From positions 2,852,001 to 2,916,000 of the forward strand of contig NZ_CP009459.1 of NCBI RefSeq assembly GCF_000758325.1: a DNA stretch of 64,000 bases, read 5' to 3'. The notes under the pieces are model-generated. The model did not search any database and had not been told where the DNA came from. It worked only from the letters and a program-made list of their open reading frames with translations. Shown here in pieces: positions 53,666 to 63,825 of the stretch (its first letter is position 1; every line of letters starts with the position of its first letter). A program made the position numbers and the translations under genes. Source of the DNA: Cedecea neteri. GTDB lineage: Bacteria; Pseudomonadota; Gammaproteobacteria; Enterobacterales; Enterobacteriaceae.

Positions 53666-55228
53666 TCATCCCCGCTTAATCAATTCCTTCATACCGGTAA
53701 TAATGGCCTCGCACCAGGCGGCGTAATCATGCCCGCTCGACCAGGGATTAAAGCTCACTTCGTAGCCCTTTTCACGCAGCACGGCTTCAAGCTGTTGAGT
53801 ATTACGGTAAATGCCGCCGTCTGCGCCTTTGCTTTCAAAGCGCCCCGCCTGCAGCCAAAATCGCACCGGCAAGCGCGGGGAGGCCTGATACTGACGGGTA
53901 AGCCAGCCGGGTTCTTCGCCCTCGGGTGCCCACCAGTAAGAGCCGGACAAACTCAGCACGTTGCCAAACGCTTCAGGATGGCGAAGCGCCACCCAGGACG
54001 ATGCCAGACCGCCGTAGCTGGAGCCTGCCACGATGGTTTTTTGTGCCGGAGTGGTGATGCCCTGACGGCGCAGCCACGGCACCAGCTCTTCGGCCATAAA
54101 ATCGGCGAAATCGGGATTGGGCGGCAGCTCTTTTTCCCGTCGCTCACCGTCCAGACTGTCGATAAACACGGCGTTAACCGGCGGCAGGGCATGACGGGCT
54201 ATCAGACCATCCAGCACATTGGCGAGGTGATAACGATCCTGGTACATACGGCCATCGAACAGCATCAGCGTCCAGCGGGCGGGTTGCCCGCCGCGTGGCC
54301 GGTAGACGGTGACTTCCCGACGGTTTGCCAGCTTTTTGCTTTCTACCTGATAGCGAACCAGGGAGCCCTGTCGAATCGGCTCGGCGGTTGCCTGCGGGGT
54401 AAAATAGCGGTGGGCGGTCAGATCTAAAAGTGAGAAACGATTCCAGCGGTCGCCTTTTCCTGCGGGGCTGAACTGCGGGTTAAGCGGGTCGGTCTGAGCC
54501 GATACCAGAATCGCCCGGCGCTGCTCGCGCGCGGTGCCTTCAACAAGAGGAACGTCGGGGGCAAGTTTGTACTGCATTAGCGTATCAGCCGGTACCACAT
54601 AGCTGCGATACCAGACGTCGGACTGCCCGAGGCGGAACATCGGGTCATGGTCACCGGCCGGTGAACCGAGCACAAACACGTTGCCCTGCGCGCCTCGCCA
54701 CAGGAACGTCACGCGTTTACGGCTGGCATCGATGGGCTCGACCAGCGGCGTTCCCTGTTCACGCCTTTCCTGCCAGAAGGCTTCGGTGGTTTCGCCGTGG
54801 CTTAAAGCCTGCTCCAGCGCCAGCAGCGCCGGGCTTTCCGGGGATTGTTGGTCGTTGCGTTTGAGCGGCACGGTTTCACGAATTTGCCAGCGGAACAGCC
54901 AGCGTCTGCCGGGCTCACCGCGAAGCACCAGCGTAGAAGGCTGACCGACGGGCAGGGCAAAAAGCGGATTATGCTTGCCATCCACCGGCCCATTTTCCAC
55001 CAGCGAACGCCAGAGCCTGCCTTTGCTGTCCATCAGGCTGGCGTCGGTCACGCCACTCAACCGGACGTTGGCGTAGTTTTCACCCAGCGCCGGAAGGCCA
55101 AAGCAAATTTCGCCGCTGGCGTCGAACTTCCCATCCTGCTCACCCTGGCTGCCGGTAAAAGTACAGGTCGCGGCCATCGCCGACGCTGAACAAAGTCCCA
55201 ACATTAATGCGCTCCACGCGGCTCTCAT
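53666..55228 (-). CDS. Secreted Fes/IroD-type esterase
   Basis: A 520-residue alpha/beta-hydrolase of the esterase D (PF00756) family with an enterochelin-esterase-like N-terminal region. Unlike cytosolic Fes, it has a signal peptide (MRAAWSALMLGLCSASAMAA) and so should act in the periplasm. The nucleophile is S404 in VAGSSYGGLASSW and the catalytic histidine is about H500 in SSGHDYAAWCE. The start ATG at 55228 is preferred to an in-frame TTG at 55240. Likely substrate: a ferric catecholate or trilactone siderophore, by family and by its position divergent from a TonB receptor with a shared Fur box. Confidence 0.82.
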   Translation of the reverse strand: MRAAWSALMLGLCSASAMAATCTFTGSQGEQDGKFDASGEICFGLPALGENYANVRLSGVTDASLMDSKGRLWRSLVENGPVDGKHNPLFALPVGQPSTLVLRGEPGRRWLFRWQIRETVPLKRNDQQSPESPALLALEQALSHGETTEAFWQERREQGTPLVEPIDASRKRVTFLWRGAQGNVFVLGSPAGDHDPMFRLGQSDVWYRSYVVPADTLMQYKLAPDVPLVEGTAREQRRAILVSAQTDPLNPQFSPAGKGDRWNRFSLLDLTAHRYFTPQATAEPIRQGSLVRYQVESKKLANRREVTVYRPRGGQPARWTLMLFDGRMYQDRYHLANVLDGLIARHALPPVNAVFIDSLDGERREKELPPNPDFADFMAEELVPWLRRQGITTPAQKTIVAGSSYGGLASSWVALRHPEAFGNVLSLSGSYWWAPEGEEPGWLTRQYQASPRLPVRFWLQAGRFESKGADGGIYRNTQQLEAVLREKGYEVSFNPWSSGHDYAAWCEAIITGMKELIKRG

Positions 55229-55269
55229 CGTGCTTATCAATCCTGATAAAAAAGTGCATACACGCTAAT

Positions 55270-55288
55270 GCAAATGATATTGATTTGC
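55270..55288. promoter_or_regulatory. Candidate Fur box between esterase and receptor genes
   Basis: GCAAATGATATTGATTTGC is nearly palindromic and matches the Fur consensus at about two thirds of positions, including the central AATGATA. It lies between the divergent esterase and TonB receptor genes. Confidence 0.65.
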
Positions 55289-55379
55289 AATAACATTGCG
55301 ATTCGTTGCGTTTTACGACAAAACGTAACAGGAGAAAAAGGCGAACTTAATTCACCTAATCACATGGGATGTTACGGTC

Positions 55380-57542
55380 ATGCACTTTAAAAATAATAAG
55401 GTATCCCGCGGCCTTTGGCTGATGGGATTCAGTGCCCTGGGGATGGGAAACGGCGTTCAGGCGCAGGAGCGGCAGGGCAGCGAGGAAACGCTGATTGTCA
55501 CTGGCTCGGTTAGCGAGGATCCTTCTGCGCCGCTTAAGGGGATGGTGGCCACAAAAACGTTATCTGCAACCAAAACAGCGGCTGATTTGCTCAAAACGCC
55601 GCAGTCGGTTTCGGTGATTACCCGCGACCAAATGAACGCGCAGGATGTCACCTCCGTGTCGCAGGCCTTACGCTATTCGGCCGGGGTGCTGACGGAGTAT
55701 CGGGGCAGTTCGAACCGCAACGACGAGGTGTTTGTGCGTGGCTTCAGCTATGTCCCTAAGTATCTCGACGGACTGAGCTATGGGGCGACGGCATCCTCCC
55801 AGACCGGGACGTTTGATCCGTGGCTGCTTGAGCGCGTGGAACTGGTGCGCGGCCCGGCATCCGTGCTTTTCGGCCAGGTGAACCCCGGCGGGCTTATCAG
55901 CATGACCAGCAAGCGCCCGACAAGGGAAGCGATACATGAAGTGCAGTTGCGCTCAGGCAACCAGCATCTGGCCGAGGGGGCTTTTGATTTTGGCGGCTCG
56001 CTAAGCGACGATAATCGGGTGCTTTATCGCCTGAACGGCATCGCACGCACGCAGCACAGCCAGGTTGCTGATTACAAAGAGCAGCGCATGGCGATTGCGC
56101 CGGCGCTGACCTGGTATCCCAACGATCAAACGCGTTTTACTTTGCTGACCAGCTACCAGAAAGACCCGAAGGCGGGCTATCGTAACTTCCTGCCTGCCGC
56201 AGGCCTGGTGACGGAAACCGCGGCGGGCTATATTCCGCTGGACTTTAACGTCAGCGATCCCAGTTACGACCAGTCGTGGCGTGAGCAAACAATGGTGGGC
56301 TATGAGTTCGAGCATAGCTTCAACGATATCCTCACCTTCCGCCAGAATGCCCGTTACGCCAGCATCAAACAGAAGTACCGTTACCTCGTGTACTCCACCT
56401 CGAAGAGCGACACGCTACTTTCGCGCCGTGCGCAGCGAGAAACGCGTGATACCAATGAGTTTGGCATCGATAACCAGCTTGAGGCACAGTTTGATACCGG
56501 CGCGCTGGGGCATACGCTGTTAGGCGGCCTGGATTACAAATCTGACCACGATCGGCAGCAGCTCAGCCGCGGCACTGGGGCGAAATACGATCTGTACTGG
56601 CCGGAACCGGTGTACGGCCTCAATGTGGACGAAAGCACCTTCAGCGCGGTGAACGACGACCAGCAGAATCTCGACCAGACGGGCGTCTACCTGCAGGATC
56701 AGCTCAGCTGGAATAACTGGCAACTGCTGCTCTCCGGGCGTTATGACTGGGCCGAAGTGCGCACGACGGACAGGTTAAAAAGCAAAACGACGCAGCAGAA
56801 TGACAGCAAATTCACCTGGCGCACGGGGCTGCTTTACGCCTTTGATTTCGGCCTGTCGCCGTATATCAGCTACAGCACTTCGTTTGAACCAAATCTGCAG
56901 ACCAACCGCGCGCCAGGCGCTGCACCGTTCGACCCAAGCCTGGGCAAGCAGACTGAAGTGGGCCTGAAGTATCAGCCACTGAAAGAGACCTTCATGACGC
57001 TGGCGCTGTTCGATCTTCGCCAGACAAACGTCGGGACCTACAACAGCGCGCTGGGCTGGTTCGAAAATGCCGGTGAAATCCGTTCTAAAGGCCTGGAGGC
57101 GGAGGTGCATTCCACGCTGTTTAACAGCCTCAACCTGATAGGCTCTTACACCTGGACGGACGCGGAAACCGTGAGCACCACCGTGGCTGGCACCGAAGGA
57201 AAAACGCCCGCGCGTGTTCCAACGCATATGGCGTCGGCGTGGGGCAGTTACACTGTTCCTGAAGGCCTGCTGAAAAACCTGACGGCAGGTGTCGGGGTTC
57301 GCTACATCGGGACCAGCTATGGCGATGCGAAAAATACCTTTAAAGTGGCGGCCGTGGATCTCTATGACGCCATGCTGCGTTACGAACTGGGAGAGGTGAG
57401 CCCTGATTTGAAAGGCGCCGCCCTGCAATTCAACGTCAACAACCTGGCGGACACAAAATACGTGGCGTCCTGCGCGTCAGATTCGGCCTGTTTCTACGGC
57501 ATTGGCCGCACCTTAACCGCCACCGTCAGCTATCGCTGGTAA
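55380..57542 (+). CDS. TonB-dependent siderophore receptor (FhuA-like)
   Basis: Outer-membrane receptor of 720 residues. Signal peptide to about residue 28 (GVQAQE), TonB box ETLIVTG at 36-42, plug domain with the FhuA-type signature PASVLFGQVNPGGLISMTSK, then a 22-strand barrel ending in the aromatic TATVSYRW. The family (FhuA/FcuA/FoxA type) mainly takes up hydroxamate siderophores, but two flanking esterases suggest an ester-linked ligand. The stop codon overlaps the ribosome-binding site of the next gene, so the two are co-translated. Ligand is not predictable. Confidence 0.88.
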   Translation: MHFKNNKVSRGLWLMGFSALGMGNGVQAQERQGSEETLIVTGSVSEDPSAPLKGMVATKTLSATKTAADLLKTPQSVSVITRDQMNAQDVTSVSQALRYSAGVLTEYRGSSNRNDEVFVRGFSYVPKYLDGLSYGATASSQTGTFDPWLLERVELVRGPASVLFGQVNPGGLISMTSKRPTREAIHEVQLRSGNQHLAEGAFDFGGSLSDDNRVLYRLNGIARTQHSQVADYKEQRMAIAPALTWYPNDQTRFTLLTSYQKDPKAGYRNFLPAAGLVTETAAGYIPLDFNVSDPSYDQSWREQTMVGYEFEHSFNDILTFRQNARYASIKQKYRYLVYSTSKSDTLLSRRAQRETRDTNEFGIDNQLEAQFDTGALGHTLLGGLDYKSDHDRQQLSRGTGAKYDLYWPEPVYGLNVDESTFSAVNDDQQNLDQTGVYLQDQLSWNNWQLLLSGRYDWAEVRTTDRLKSKTTQQNDSKFTWRTGLLYAFDFGLSPYISYSTSFEPNLQTNRAPGAAPFDPSLGKQTEVGLKYQPLKETFMTLALFDLRQTNVGTYNSALGWFENAGEIRSKGLEAEVHSTLFNSLNLIGSYTWTDAETVSTTVAGTEGKTPARVPTHMASAWGSYTVPEGLLKNLTAGVGVRYIGTSYGDAKNTFKVAAVDLYDAMLRYELGEVSPDLKGAALQFNVNNLADTKYVASCASDSACFYGIGRTLTATVSYRW

Positions 57543-57551
57543 GGAGAACTT

Positions 57552-58453
57552 TTGCGCTATCTGCTTATGGCGCTTATCGCACTCGCTGCCCCCTCGGGGC
57601 AGCGGTCATCGAAGATAAGCCCTACACGCTGGCGAATACGCTGGTACACAGTCTGCATTCGCCGGAAAACGGTGAGTATAAAATTATGGTTTCCTGGCCT
57701 GAAGGTGAAGCCCCGAAAGAAGGGTGGCCGGTGATTTATCTTCTGGACGGTGAGTCCGTTTTCCCCAGTGCGGTGTCGCTGATGCAGCGCCTGACCTGCG
57801 AGCGCTGCCCGTTAACGCCGGGCGTAGTGGTGGCGATTGACTACCCAGGAAACAGCCGTCGGGAGCGAGATTATCGTCCTGCGGTGGATAAAGTCGTGCT
57901 GGAGCCTAATCCGGCGGGAGGCACTTATCCGCCAGGAACACCCGGCGAGGCACAGAAGTTCTGGCAGTTTATTGACGTAGAGCTTCGGCCCTGGGTCGAA
58001 AAACAGTGGAGAATCAATCCGCAGCGGCAGGCGATTTTTGGGCACTCCTATGGCGGGCTTTTCACGACCTGGCTGTTTATGACCTCGCCGGATGCTTTCC
58101 AGCATTATTACGCCTCAAGCCCTTCGGTGTGGTGGAACGACCGCTATCTGCTACGAATGGCAAAAAACTGGCGGCCTGATAAGGGAAATGCTCAGCTATC
58201 GCTCTCTGTGGGGAGCTATGAACAGTCGCTGCAGCCGCAGGAGGCCAGACTGCCGGAGGAGAAGCGTGCCACGCTATTAAAACACCGTGGTCAGCGAGCG
58301 ATGGTTGACGGCAATCGTGAACTGGCTAATGCCTTGATAGCCAAAGCCCCGACCCGGGTTGATTTTACGCTGGTAGAAGGGCAGAGCCACCTGACTGTCG
58401 CCCCGCTGGTTCTGCATGGGGCGCTTATCAATCACTTTGCGAAATCAGAATAA
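57552..58453 (+). pseudogene. Frameshifted IroE-like periplasmic esterase
   Basis: Second PF00756 esterase with GHSYGG and the catalytic histidine in EGQSHLTV. The expected start is TTG at 57552, five bases after AAGGAG that overlaps the receptor stop, giving MRYLLMALIALAAP, a good signal peptide. That frame then fails: in the next frame the reading AVIEDKPYTLANTLVHSLHS continues into the mature enzyme from about 57602. The two join if one base is added in the C5 run at 57589-57593 or the G4 run at 57596-57599; the span of 902 bases is one short of a multiple of three. Without a shift only an ATG at 57686 could start a leaderless protein. Mutation, phase variation and sequencing error are all possible. 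Confidence 0.8.
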
Positions 58454-58556
58454 AAAAAAGCCCATCTTCAAGATGGGCAAAGACTACACACAGCAATTCG
58501 TTGTTTCACTCAGGGGATTTCGATGTTTATAAATCAACGTATTGATTCATAACCGT
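58452..58556 (-). ncRNA. rprA: RprA regulatory small RNA
   Basis: On the minus strand the sequence begins ACGGTTATGAATCAATACG and contains ATCCCCTGAGTGAAACAACG, GAATTGCTGTGTGTAGTCTT and a terminator GCCCATCTTGAAGATGGGC followed by eight T. This agrees with E. coli RprA over its whole ~105 nt, including the rpoS-pairing segment. RprA is an Hfq-dependent activator of rpoS and other targets under Rcs control. It sits upstream of ydiK as in E. coli. Its terminator T-run overlaps the stop codon of the esterase gene on the other strand. Confidence 0.96.
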
Positions 58557-58563
58557 GAGTTAA

Positions 58564-58606
58564 ATAGTAGGCATCTCGCTAAGTGGCGTCACTCAGATTC
58601 GTCTCA
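58564..58606 (-). promoter_or_regulatory. rprA promoter and RcsB-like site
   Basis: Minus-strand TACTAT (58569-58564) is a -10 box seven bases before the RNA start. Further upstream TGAGACGAATCTGAG (58606-58592) matches the RcsB-type site upstream of E. coli rprA. Positions agree with known Rcs control of this RNA. Confidence 0.65.
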
Positions 58607-58784
58607 ATCGTTAACAGAAGGTAAATAACTTGAGACAGCATAGCCCGGAGTGGGGGCTTCAATGGCTGGAATAGAGAAGAAAAAAGGCGTTATTGATTAG
58701 ACTTATTAACCATTTGCGTTAAGTCACTGCTTTAGGGGCGAGTTATTCTGTAGTTAAAAAAGTTCCTATAGAGATGTAGTGGAT

Positions 58785-59385
58785 GTTCCGTTCACTTCCA
58801 GCGCTGTTTTACATGTCACTACGGACTTCGTGAACGTATCAGGGGGCATTCCGCCATGCCCCCTGACAACCCCCGGCGCCCGGCGAGCTCATCGCCGCTA
58901 AAGCGGTAAACCCACCGGCTATCACCCAAACATTCGGGGTCGTTGAGAAAGAACCGGGAACACCTCTTCCCCTCACCCCGGCCCTCTCCCCAAAAGGGGC
59001 GAGGGGGAAAACAACAGGCAGAACAGTACGCAATCTATTCCCTCTCCCTTCCAGGGAGAGGGTCAGGGTGAGGGTAAAAAAACCAGAAGCGATGTTGCGG
59101 TTTAAACCAGTGCTGAACATAAAGCGAGGCACGGTTCCGGCTTAAATCGCCTCCGTTTTCTCTCCGACTGGCCAGGATCCGGACGCCGGGAGCGGCCGGA
59201 GGCTGAGAGCGTCGGGAACGCATCTCAGCCGACCCAGGACTGGGAGATAAGACGGAGGTCTGCCGCTTCAGCGGTCGATTTATTTGGCCGGGAGTCCGGG
59301 TTCTCAGGGGAATGACGGTGATTCCCCTGAGACGTTCACTGACTCTGTGATGACATATGAAACAGGGCTGGAAGTGAACGGAATC
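58785..59385. repeat. MITE-like symmetrical element, ~600 bp
   Basis: A gene-free segment with long imperfect terminal inverted repeats. The outer arms GTTCCGTTCACTTCCAGCGC (from 58785) and GGCTGGAAGTGAACGGAATC (ending 59385) are inverted copies, and similarity continues inward for about 150-180 bases. Three hairpins sit at mirror-image distances: 58839-58866 with 59302-59332, 58895-58906 with 59263-59274, and 58925-58939 with 59233-59244. The middle holds a further CCCTC-rich repeat pair. No transposase gene is present. It resembles a non-autonomous mobile element but I cannot assign a named family. Confidence 0.8.
58969..59074. repeat. Pair of inverted CCCTCTCCC-type intergenic repeats
   Basis: Copy A (58969-59007) reads CCCCTCACCCCGGCCCTCTC then a CCCC-AAAA-GGGG stem. 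Copy B (59040-59074), inverted, reads CCCTCTCCCTTCCAGGGAGA then GGGTCAGGGTGAGGG. Each is a hairpin, and together they form an interrupted palindrome in the centre of the larger element. Confidence 0.8.
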
Positions 59386-59446
59386 TTAGATACTATCTAC
59401 ATAGAGAATTTGAGCGAATATGAACACCCCAGCCCCTCCCAGGCCT

Positions 59447-60565
59447 TTATTTCTTCACATTCAGCGTCTCCTGCTCCTCAAGCAGTTCGACCACTTCCTG
59501 CGGATCGTCCTGTGGGGCAGGCGCCTCGTGCATCCAGACCGAAATCAGGCGATAAGAAACCGCCAGCAGCACCGGGCCGATAAACAGGCCAATCATCCCG
59601 AAGGCAATCAAGCCGCCGATAACGCCGGAGAGAATCAGGATCATCGGCAAGTCCGCGCCCATGCGAATAAGCACCGGACGAATCACGTTATCCATGGTGC
59701 CAACGACACAGCTCCATACCAGCAGCACCGTCCCCCAGGTGGTATCGCCGCTCCAGTACAGCCAGATAATGGCGGGCACCAGAATTACCAGCGGGCCAAG
59801 CTGAATCAGGCAGCTAAGCACCATCAGCACCGTAAGCAGCGCGGCATAAGGAATGCCGGACACCGCCAGACCAATACCGCCCAGCACACCCTGTGCAAGC
59901 GCGGTGACAACCACGCCCAGCGCTACGGCGCGAATCGCCTGACCTGCCAGCAGTACGGCAGCATCACCGCGTTTGTCCGCCAGGCGGAAGGCGAAGTGGC
60001 GAATGCCGTTCCCCAGCGTCTCACCTTTGGCATACAGCAATACGCTGAACAGCAGCATCAGGCCGAGATGTACCAGCAGGGTACCAATGTGCACGGCCTG
60101 GCCGAGGAACCAACTGGTGGTGGTACCGATATAGGGCCGCACTTTCTCCATAATTGCGCTGCCGCCGCTGCTCACCAGCGTATTCCAGCCGCTGTAAAGT
60201 TTATCGCCGATAAGCGGGACGCTGTGCAGCCACTCAAAGGTCGGCAGCACCATATGCCCTTTGGTCGCCCAGTCAATCACCGGGCCGCTGTTGTCCACCA
60301 GGCTGTTCACCAGCATGGCAATCGGAATAACGAACAGCATCAGCAGGAGCAGCGTCATCACCAGCACCGCAAGGGAGCGTTTACCCCAGAGCAGCTGTTG
60401 CAATTTGATGAGCAGCGGCCAGGTCGCAATGACAATGGTTCCCGCCCAGGCGAAGCCTAAAACAAACGGGCGAACGATCCACAGACAGGCGAGAATCATC
60501 ACCGAAATAAACAGCACGGACAGCAGGATCTGCAGCAGATCCTTTGGCTGACTGACTTTGATCAT
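59447..60565 (-). CDS. ydiK: AI-2E-family membrane protein YdiK
   Basis: Polytopic inner-membrane protein of the AI-2 exporter (PerM/TqsA-like) family, 372 residues, matching E. coli YdiK: LLQILLSVLFISVMILACLW, AGTIVIATWPLL, RPYIGTTTSWFLGQA, GDTTWGTVLLVWS and DNVIRPVLIRMGADLP. The substrate is unknown. The ATG at 60565 gives the E. coli-like N-terminus MIKVSQPKD; a GTG nine codons earlier is not needed. Divergent from ydiJ. Confidence 0.93.
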   Translation of the reverse strand: MIKVSQPKDLLQILLSVLFISVMILACLWIVRPFVLGFAWAGTIVIATWPLLIKLQQLLWGKRSLAVLVMTLLLLMLFVIPIAMLVNSLVDNSGPVIDWATKGHMVLPTFEWLHSVPLIGDKLYSGWNTLVSSGGSAIMEKVRPYIGTTTSWFLGQAVHIGTLLVHLGLMLLFSVLLYAKGETLGNGIRHFAFRLADKRGDAAVLLAGQAIRAVALGVVVTALAQGVLGGIGLAVSGIPYAALLTVLMVLSCLIQLGPLVILVPAIIWLYWSGDTTWGTVLLVWSCVVGTMDNVIRPVLIRMGADLPMILILSGVIGGLIAFGMIGLFIGPVLLAVSYRLISVWMHEAPAPQDDPQEVVELLEEQETLNVKK

Positions 60566-60768
60566 AGGAAGAATCACCTCAATAAAATGCACCCGCGCTA
60601 AATTCGCATGGCGATAATTTAATGATGATGTATTTCCTCGATTTTTGACAGGCGCATTTCGCTTCGCGTTATCTGAAATAACAGCCGCAAATCGCGACGG
60701 AATATGATAAAAACAAAACAGACACGCAAACGATAACTCTTACTAAGCAACACAGGGTCGACCCGTCA

Positions 60769-63700
60769 ATGATCCCACAAATTTCTCAGGCACCTGGCGT
60801 CGTTCAGCTGGTGCTCAGCTATTTAGCATCACTGGAGCAACAGGGCTTTACCGGCGACACCGCCACCAGCTACGCAGACCGCCTGACCATGGCGACCGAC
60901 AACAGTATTTACCAGCTGCTGCCGGATGCGGTGCTTTTCCCTCGTTCAACTGCCGACGTCACGCTGATTACCCGCGTGGCCTCCGAAGATCGCTTTAAAT
61001 CCCTGGTGTTTACCCCGCGCGGCGGCGGCACCGGCACCAACGGGCAGTCGCTGAACGGCGGCATCGTGGTGGACATGTCCCGCTACATGAATCGCATTAT
61101 CGAAATCAACCCGGAGCAAGGCTGGGTGCGGGTGGAAGCAGGTGTCATTAAAGACCAGCTCAACCAGTTCCTGAAGCCGCACGGCTACTTCTTTGCCCCG
61201 GAACTGTCGACCAGTAACCGCGCCACGCTGGGAGGGATGATCAACACCGATGCCTCCGGGCAGGGATCGCTGGTGTACGGTAAAACCTCCGATCATGTGC
61301 TGGGCGTGCGTGCCGTGCTGATGGACGGTGAAATTCTGGACACGCACCAGATGGCGACAGGGCTTGCCGAAGAGCTGGGCCGCGAAGAGACATCGAGCGG
61401 GAAAATCTACCGCACCGTGCTTGAACGCTGCCGCGAGCAGCGCGAGCTGATTATCGATAAATTCCCCAAATTAAACCGCTTTCTTACCGGCTATGACCTG
61501 CGCCACGTCTTTAATGACGATCTGAGCAAGTTCGATTTAACCCGCATTCTTACCGGATCCGAGGGGACGCTGGCCTTTATCACCGAGGCGAAGTTGGATA
61601 TCACCCGCTTGCCGAAGGTGCGTCGGCTGGTGAACGTCAAGTACGACTCCTTCGATTCAGCCCTGCGTAACGCGCCCTTTATGGTGGACGCTCGGGCGTT
61701 GTCGGTGGAAACCGTCGATTCTAAAGTCCTGAACCTGGCGCGGGAAGATATCGTCTGGCACTCGGTCAGCGAATTGATCACCGATGTGCCGAACAAAGAG
61801 ATGCTCGGGCTGAATATCGTTGAGTTTGCCGGGGATGACCAGGCGCTTATCGACGGCCAGGTCACTGAGCTTTGTGCTCGTCTTGATGCGCTGATGGCCG
61901 CAGGCGAGGGCGGGGTGATTGGCTGGCAGGTTTGTGATGAGCTGGCCGGTATCGAAAAAATCTACGGCATGCGTAAAAAAGCCGTTGGCCTGCTGGGGAA
62001 CGCCAAAGGCCAGGCTAAACCGATTCCGTTTGCCGAAGACACCTGCGTGCCACCGCAGCATCTGGCGGATTACATCGTGGAGTTTCGCGCGCTGCTGGAC
62101 AGCCACAACCTGAGCTACGGGATGTTTGGCCACGTTGACGCGGGTGTACTGCACGTTCGCCCTGCGCTGGATATGTGTGACCCGCAGCAAGAAATGCTGA
62201 TGAAAAGCATCTCCGACGACGTGGTGGCACTGACGGCAAAATATGGTGGCCTGCTGTGGGGCGAGCACGGCAAAGGGTTCCGCGCCGAGTACAGCCCGGC
62301 CTTCTTCGGTGAAACGCTGTATGAAGAACTGCGCCGTATTAAAGCCGCGTTTGACCCGGCTAACCGGCTGAACCCAGGGAAAATTTGCCCGCCGCTCGGC
62401 GTGGACGACCCGATGATGCAGGTCGATGCCGTTAAGCGTGGGACGTTTGACCGGCAAATCCCGATTGCGGTGCGTACTTCCTGGCGCGGGGCGATGGAGT
62501 GCAACGGCAATGGCCTGTGCTTTAACTTCGACGTGAAAAGCCCGATGTGCCCGTCGATGAAGATCTCCAGCAACCGTATTCACTCCCCGAAAGGGCGAGC
62601 CACGCTGACTCGTGAATGGCTGCGGCTGCTGGCCGAGCGCGGCGTTGATCCGCTCCAGCTTGAGAAGCAATTGCCGGAGCAGCGTGCCAGCCTGCGTGGT
62701 CTTATTGAGCGTACCCGCAACTCGTGGCATGCCAGCAAAGGCGAGTACGATTTTTCCCACGAAGTGAAAGAGGCGATGTCCGGCTGCCTGGCCTGTAAAG
62801 CCTGTTCCACCCAGTGCCCGATTAAAATCGACGTGCCGGAGTTCCGCTCTCGTTTCCTGCAGCTTTACCACACGCGCTATCTGCGCCCGCTGCGCGATCA
62901 CGTTGTGGCCTCGGTGGAGAGCTATGCGCCGCTGATGGCGCGCGCGCCAAAAACCTTTAACTTCTTTATGAGCCAGCCGTGGGTACAGAGTTTGTCCCGC
63001 AGGCACATCGGCATGGTCGACCTGCCTATGCTGTCCACGCCGACGCTGCAGCAGCAGTTGGTTGGGCACCGCTCCGCTAACGTCACGCTGGAACAGCTGG
63101 AGCGTTACTCCGATGAGCAGCGAGCCAAAACGGTGCTGGTGGTGCAGGATCCGTTCACCAGCTATTACGATGCTCAGGTAGTGGCTGATTTTATTAAGCT
63201 TGCGGATAAGCTAGGCTTTGAACCTGTGGTGCTGCCGTTCTCGCCGAACGGTAAAGCCCAGCACATTAAAGGGTTCCTGCAGCGTTTTGCGCGCACGGCG
63301 AGTAAAACGTCTGAGTTCCTGAACCGCATTGCGAAACTGGGTATGCCGATGGTCGGTGTCGATCCGGCGCTGGTCCTCTGTTACCGGGATGAATATAAAC
63401 AGACATTAGGCGAAGAACGCGGTGATTTTCAGGTTCAACTGGTGCACGAATGGCTCCAGACTGCACTGAAAGAACGGGAAGTGCAGGGCGCGGGAGGAGA
63501 AGCATGGTACCTCTTTGGCCACTGTACCGAAGTAACGGCGTTACCGGCGACACCGAATCAGTGGGCCGGTATTTTTGCTCGTTTTGGCGCGAAACTCGAA
63601 AGCGTGAGCGTTGGCTGCTGCGGCATGGCGGGCACTTACGGACATGAGGTGAAGAATCTCGCCAATTCATTGGGCATTTATGAACTCTCCTGGCATCAGG

Positions 63701-63825
63701 CGATGCAGCGCCTGCCGCGCAACCGCTGTCTGGCAACCGGCTACTCCTGCCGCAGCCAGGTCAAGCGCGTTGAGGGCAACGGCGTACGGCATCCATTACA
63801 GGCTCTTCTGGAGATTATCGGATGA
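60769..63825 (+). CDS. ydiJ: D-2-hydroxyglutarate dehydrogenase YdiJ
   Basis: Large FAD- and iron-sulfur-containing oxidoreductase, 1018 residues, that oxidises D-2-hydroxyglutarate. The N-terminal FAD-binding PCMH domain includes [20 protein letters not shown] and [20 protein letters not shown], followed by the FAD-oxidase C-domain. A 4Fe-4S motif [14 protein letters not shown] has cysteines at 673, 676, 679 and 683, and the C-terminal CCG-type domain contains [17 protein letters not shown]. It overlaps menI by ATGA, the E. coli arrangement. Confidence 0.96.
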   Translation: MIPQISQAPGVVQLVLSYLASLEQQGFTGDTATSYADRLTMATDNSIYQLLPDAVLFPRSTADVTLITRVASEDRFKSLVFTPRGGGTGTNGQSLNGGIVVDMSRYMNRIIEINPEQGWVRVEAGVIKDQLNQFLKPHGYFFAPELSTSNRATLGGMINTDASGQGSLVYGKTSDHVLGVRAVLMDGEILDTHQMATGLAEELGREETSSGKIYRTVLERCREQRELIIDKFPKLNRFLTGYDLRHVFNDDLSKFDLTRILTGSEGTLAFITEAKLDITRLPKVRRLVNVKYDSFDSALRNAPFMVDARALSVETVDSKVLNLAREDIVWHSVSELITDVPNKEMLGLNIVEFAGDDQALIDGQVTELCARLDALMAAGEGGVIGWQVCDELAGIEKIYGMRKKAVGLLGNAKGQAKPIPFAEDTCVPPQHLADYIVEFRALLDSHNLSYGMFGHVDAGVLHVRPALDMCDPQQEMLMKSISDDVVALTAKYGGLLWGEHGKGFRAEYSPAFFGETLYEELRRIKAAFDPANRLNPGKICPPLGVDDPMMQVDAVKRGTFDRQIPIAVRTSWRGAMECNGNGLCFNFDVKSPMCPSMKISSNRIHSPKGRATLTREWLRLLAERGVDPLQLEKQLPEQRASLRGLIERTRNSWHASKGEYDFSHEVKEAMSGCLACKACSTQCPIKIDVPEFRSRFLQLYHTRYLRPLRDHVVASVESYAPLMARAPKTFNFFMSQPWVQSLSRRHIGMVDLPMLSTPTLQQQLVGHRSANVTLEQLERYSDEQRAKTVLVVQDPFTSYYDAQVVADFIKLADKLGFEPVVLPFSPNGKAQHIKGFLQRFARTASKTSEFLNRIAKLGMPMVGVDPALVLCYRDEYKQTLGEERGDFQVQLVHEWLQTALKEREVQGAGGEAWYLFGHCTEVTALPATPNQWAGIFARFGAKLESVSVGCCGMAGTYGHEVKNLANSLGIYELSWHQAMQRLPRNRCLATGYSCRSQVKRVEGNGVRHPLQALLEIIG

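Noticed and set aside
59284-59583. 99-codon plus-strand frame across the repeat and the end of ydiK
   Set aside because: It starts inside the palindromic element and continues antisense to ydiK.
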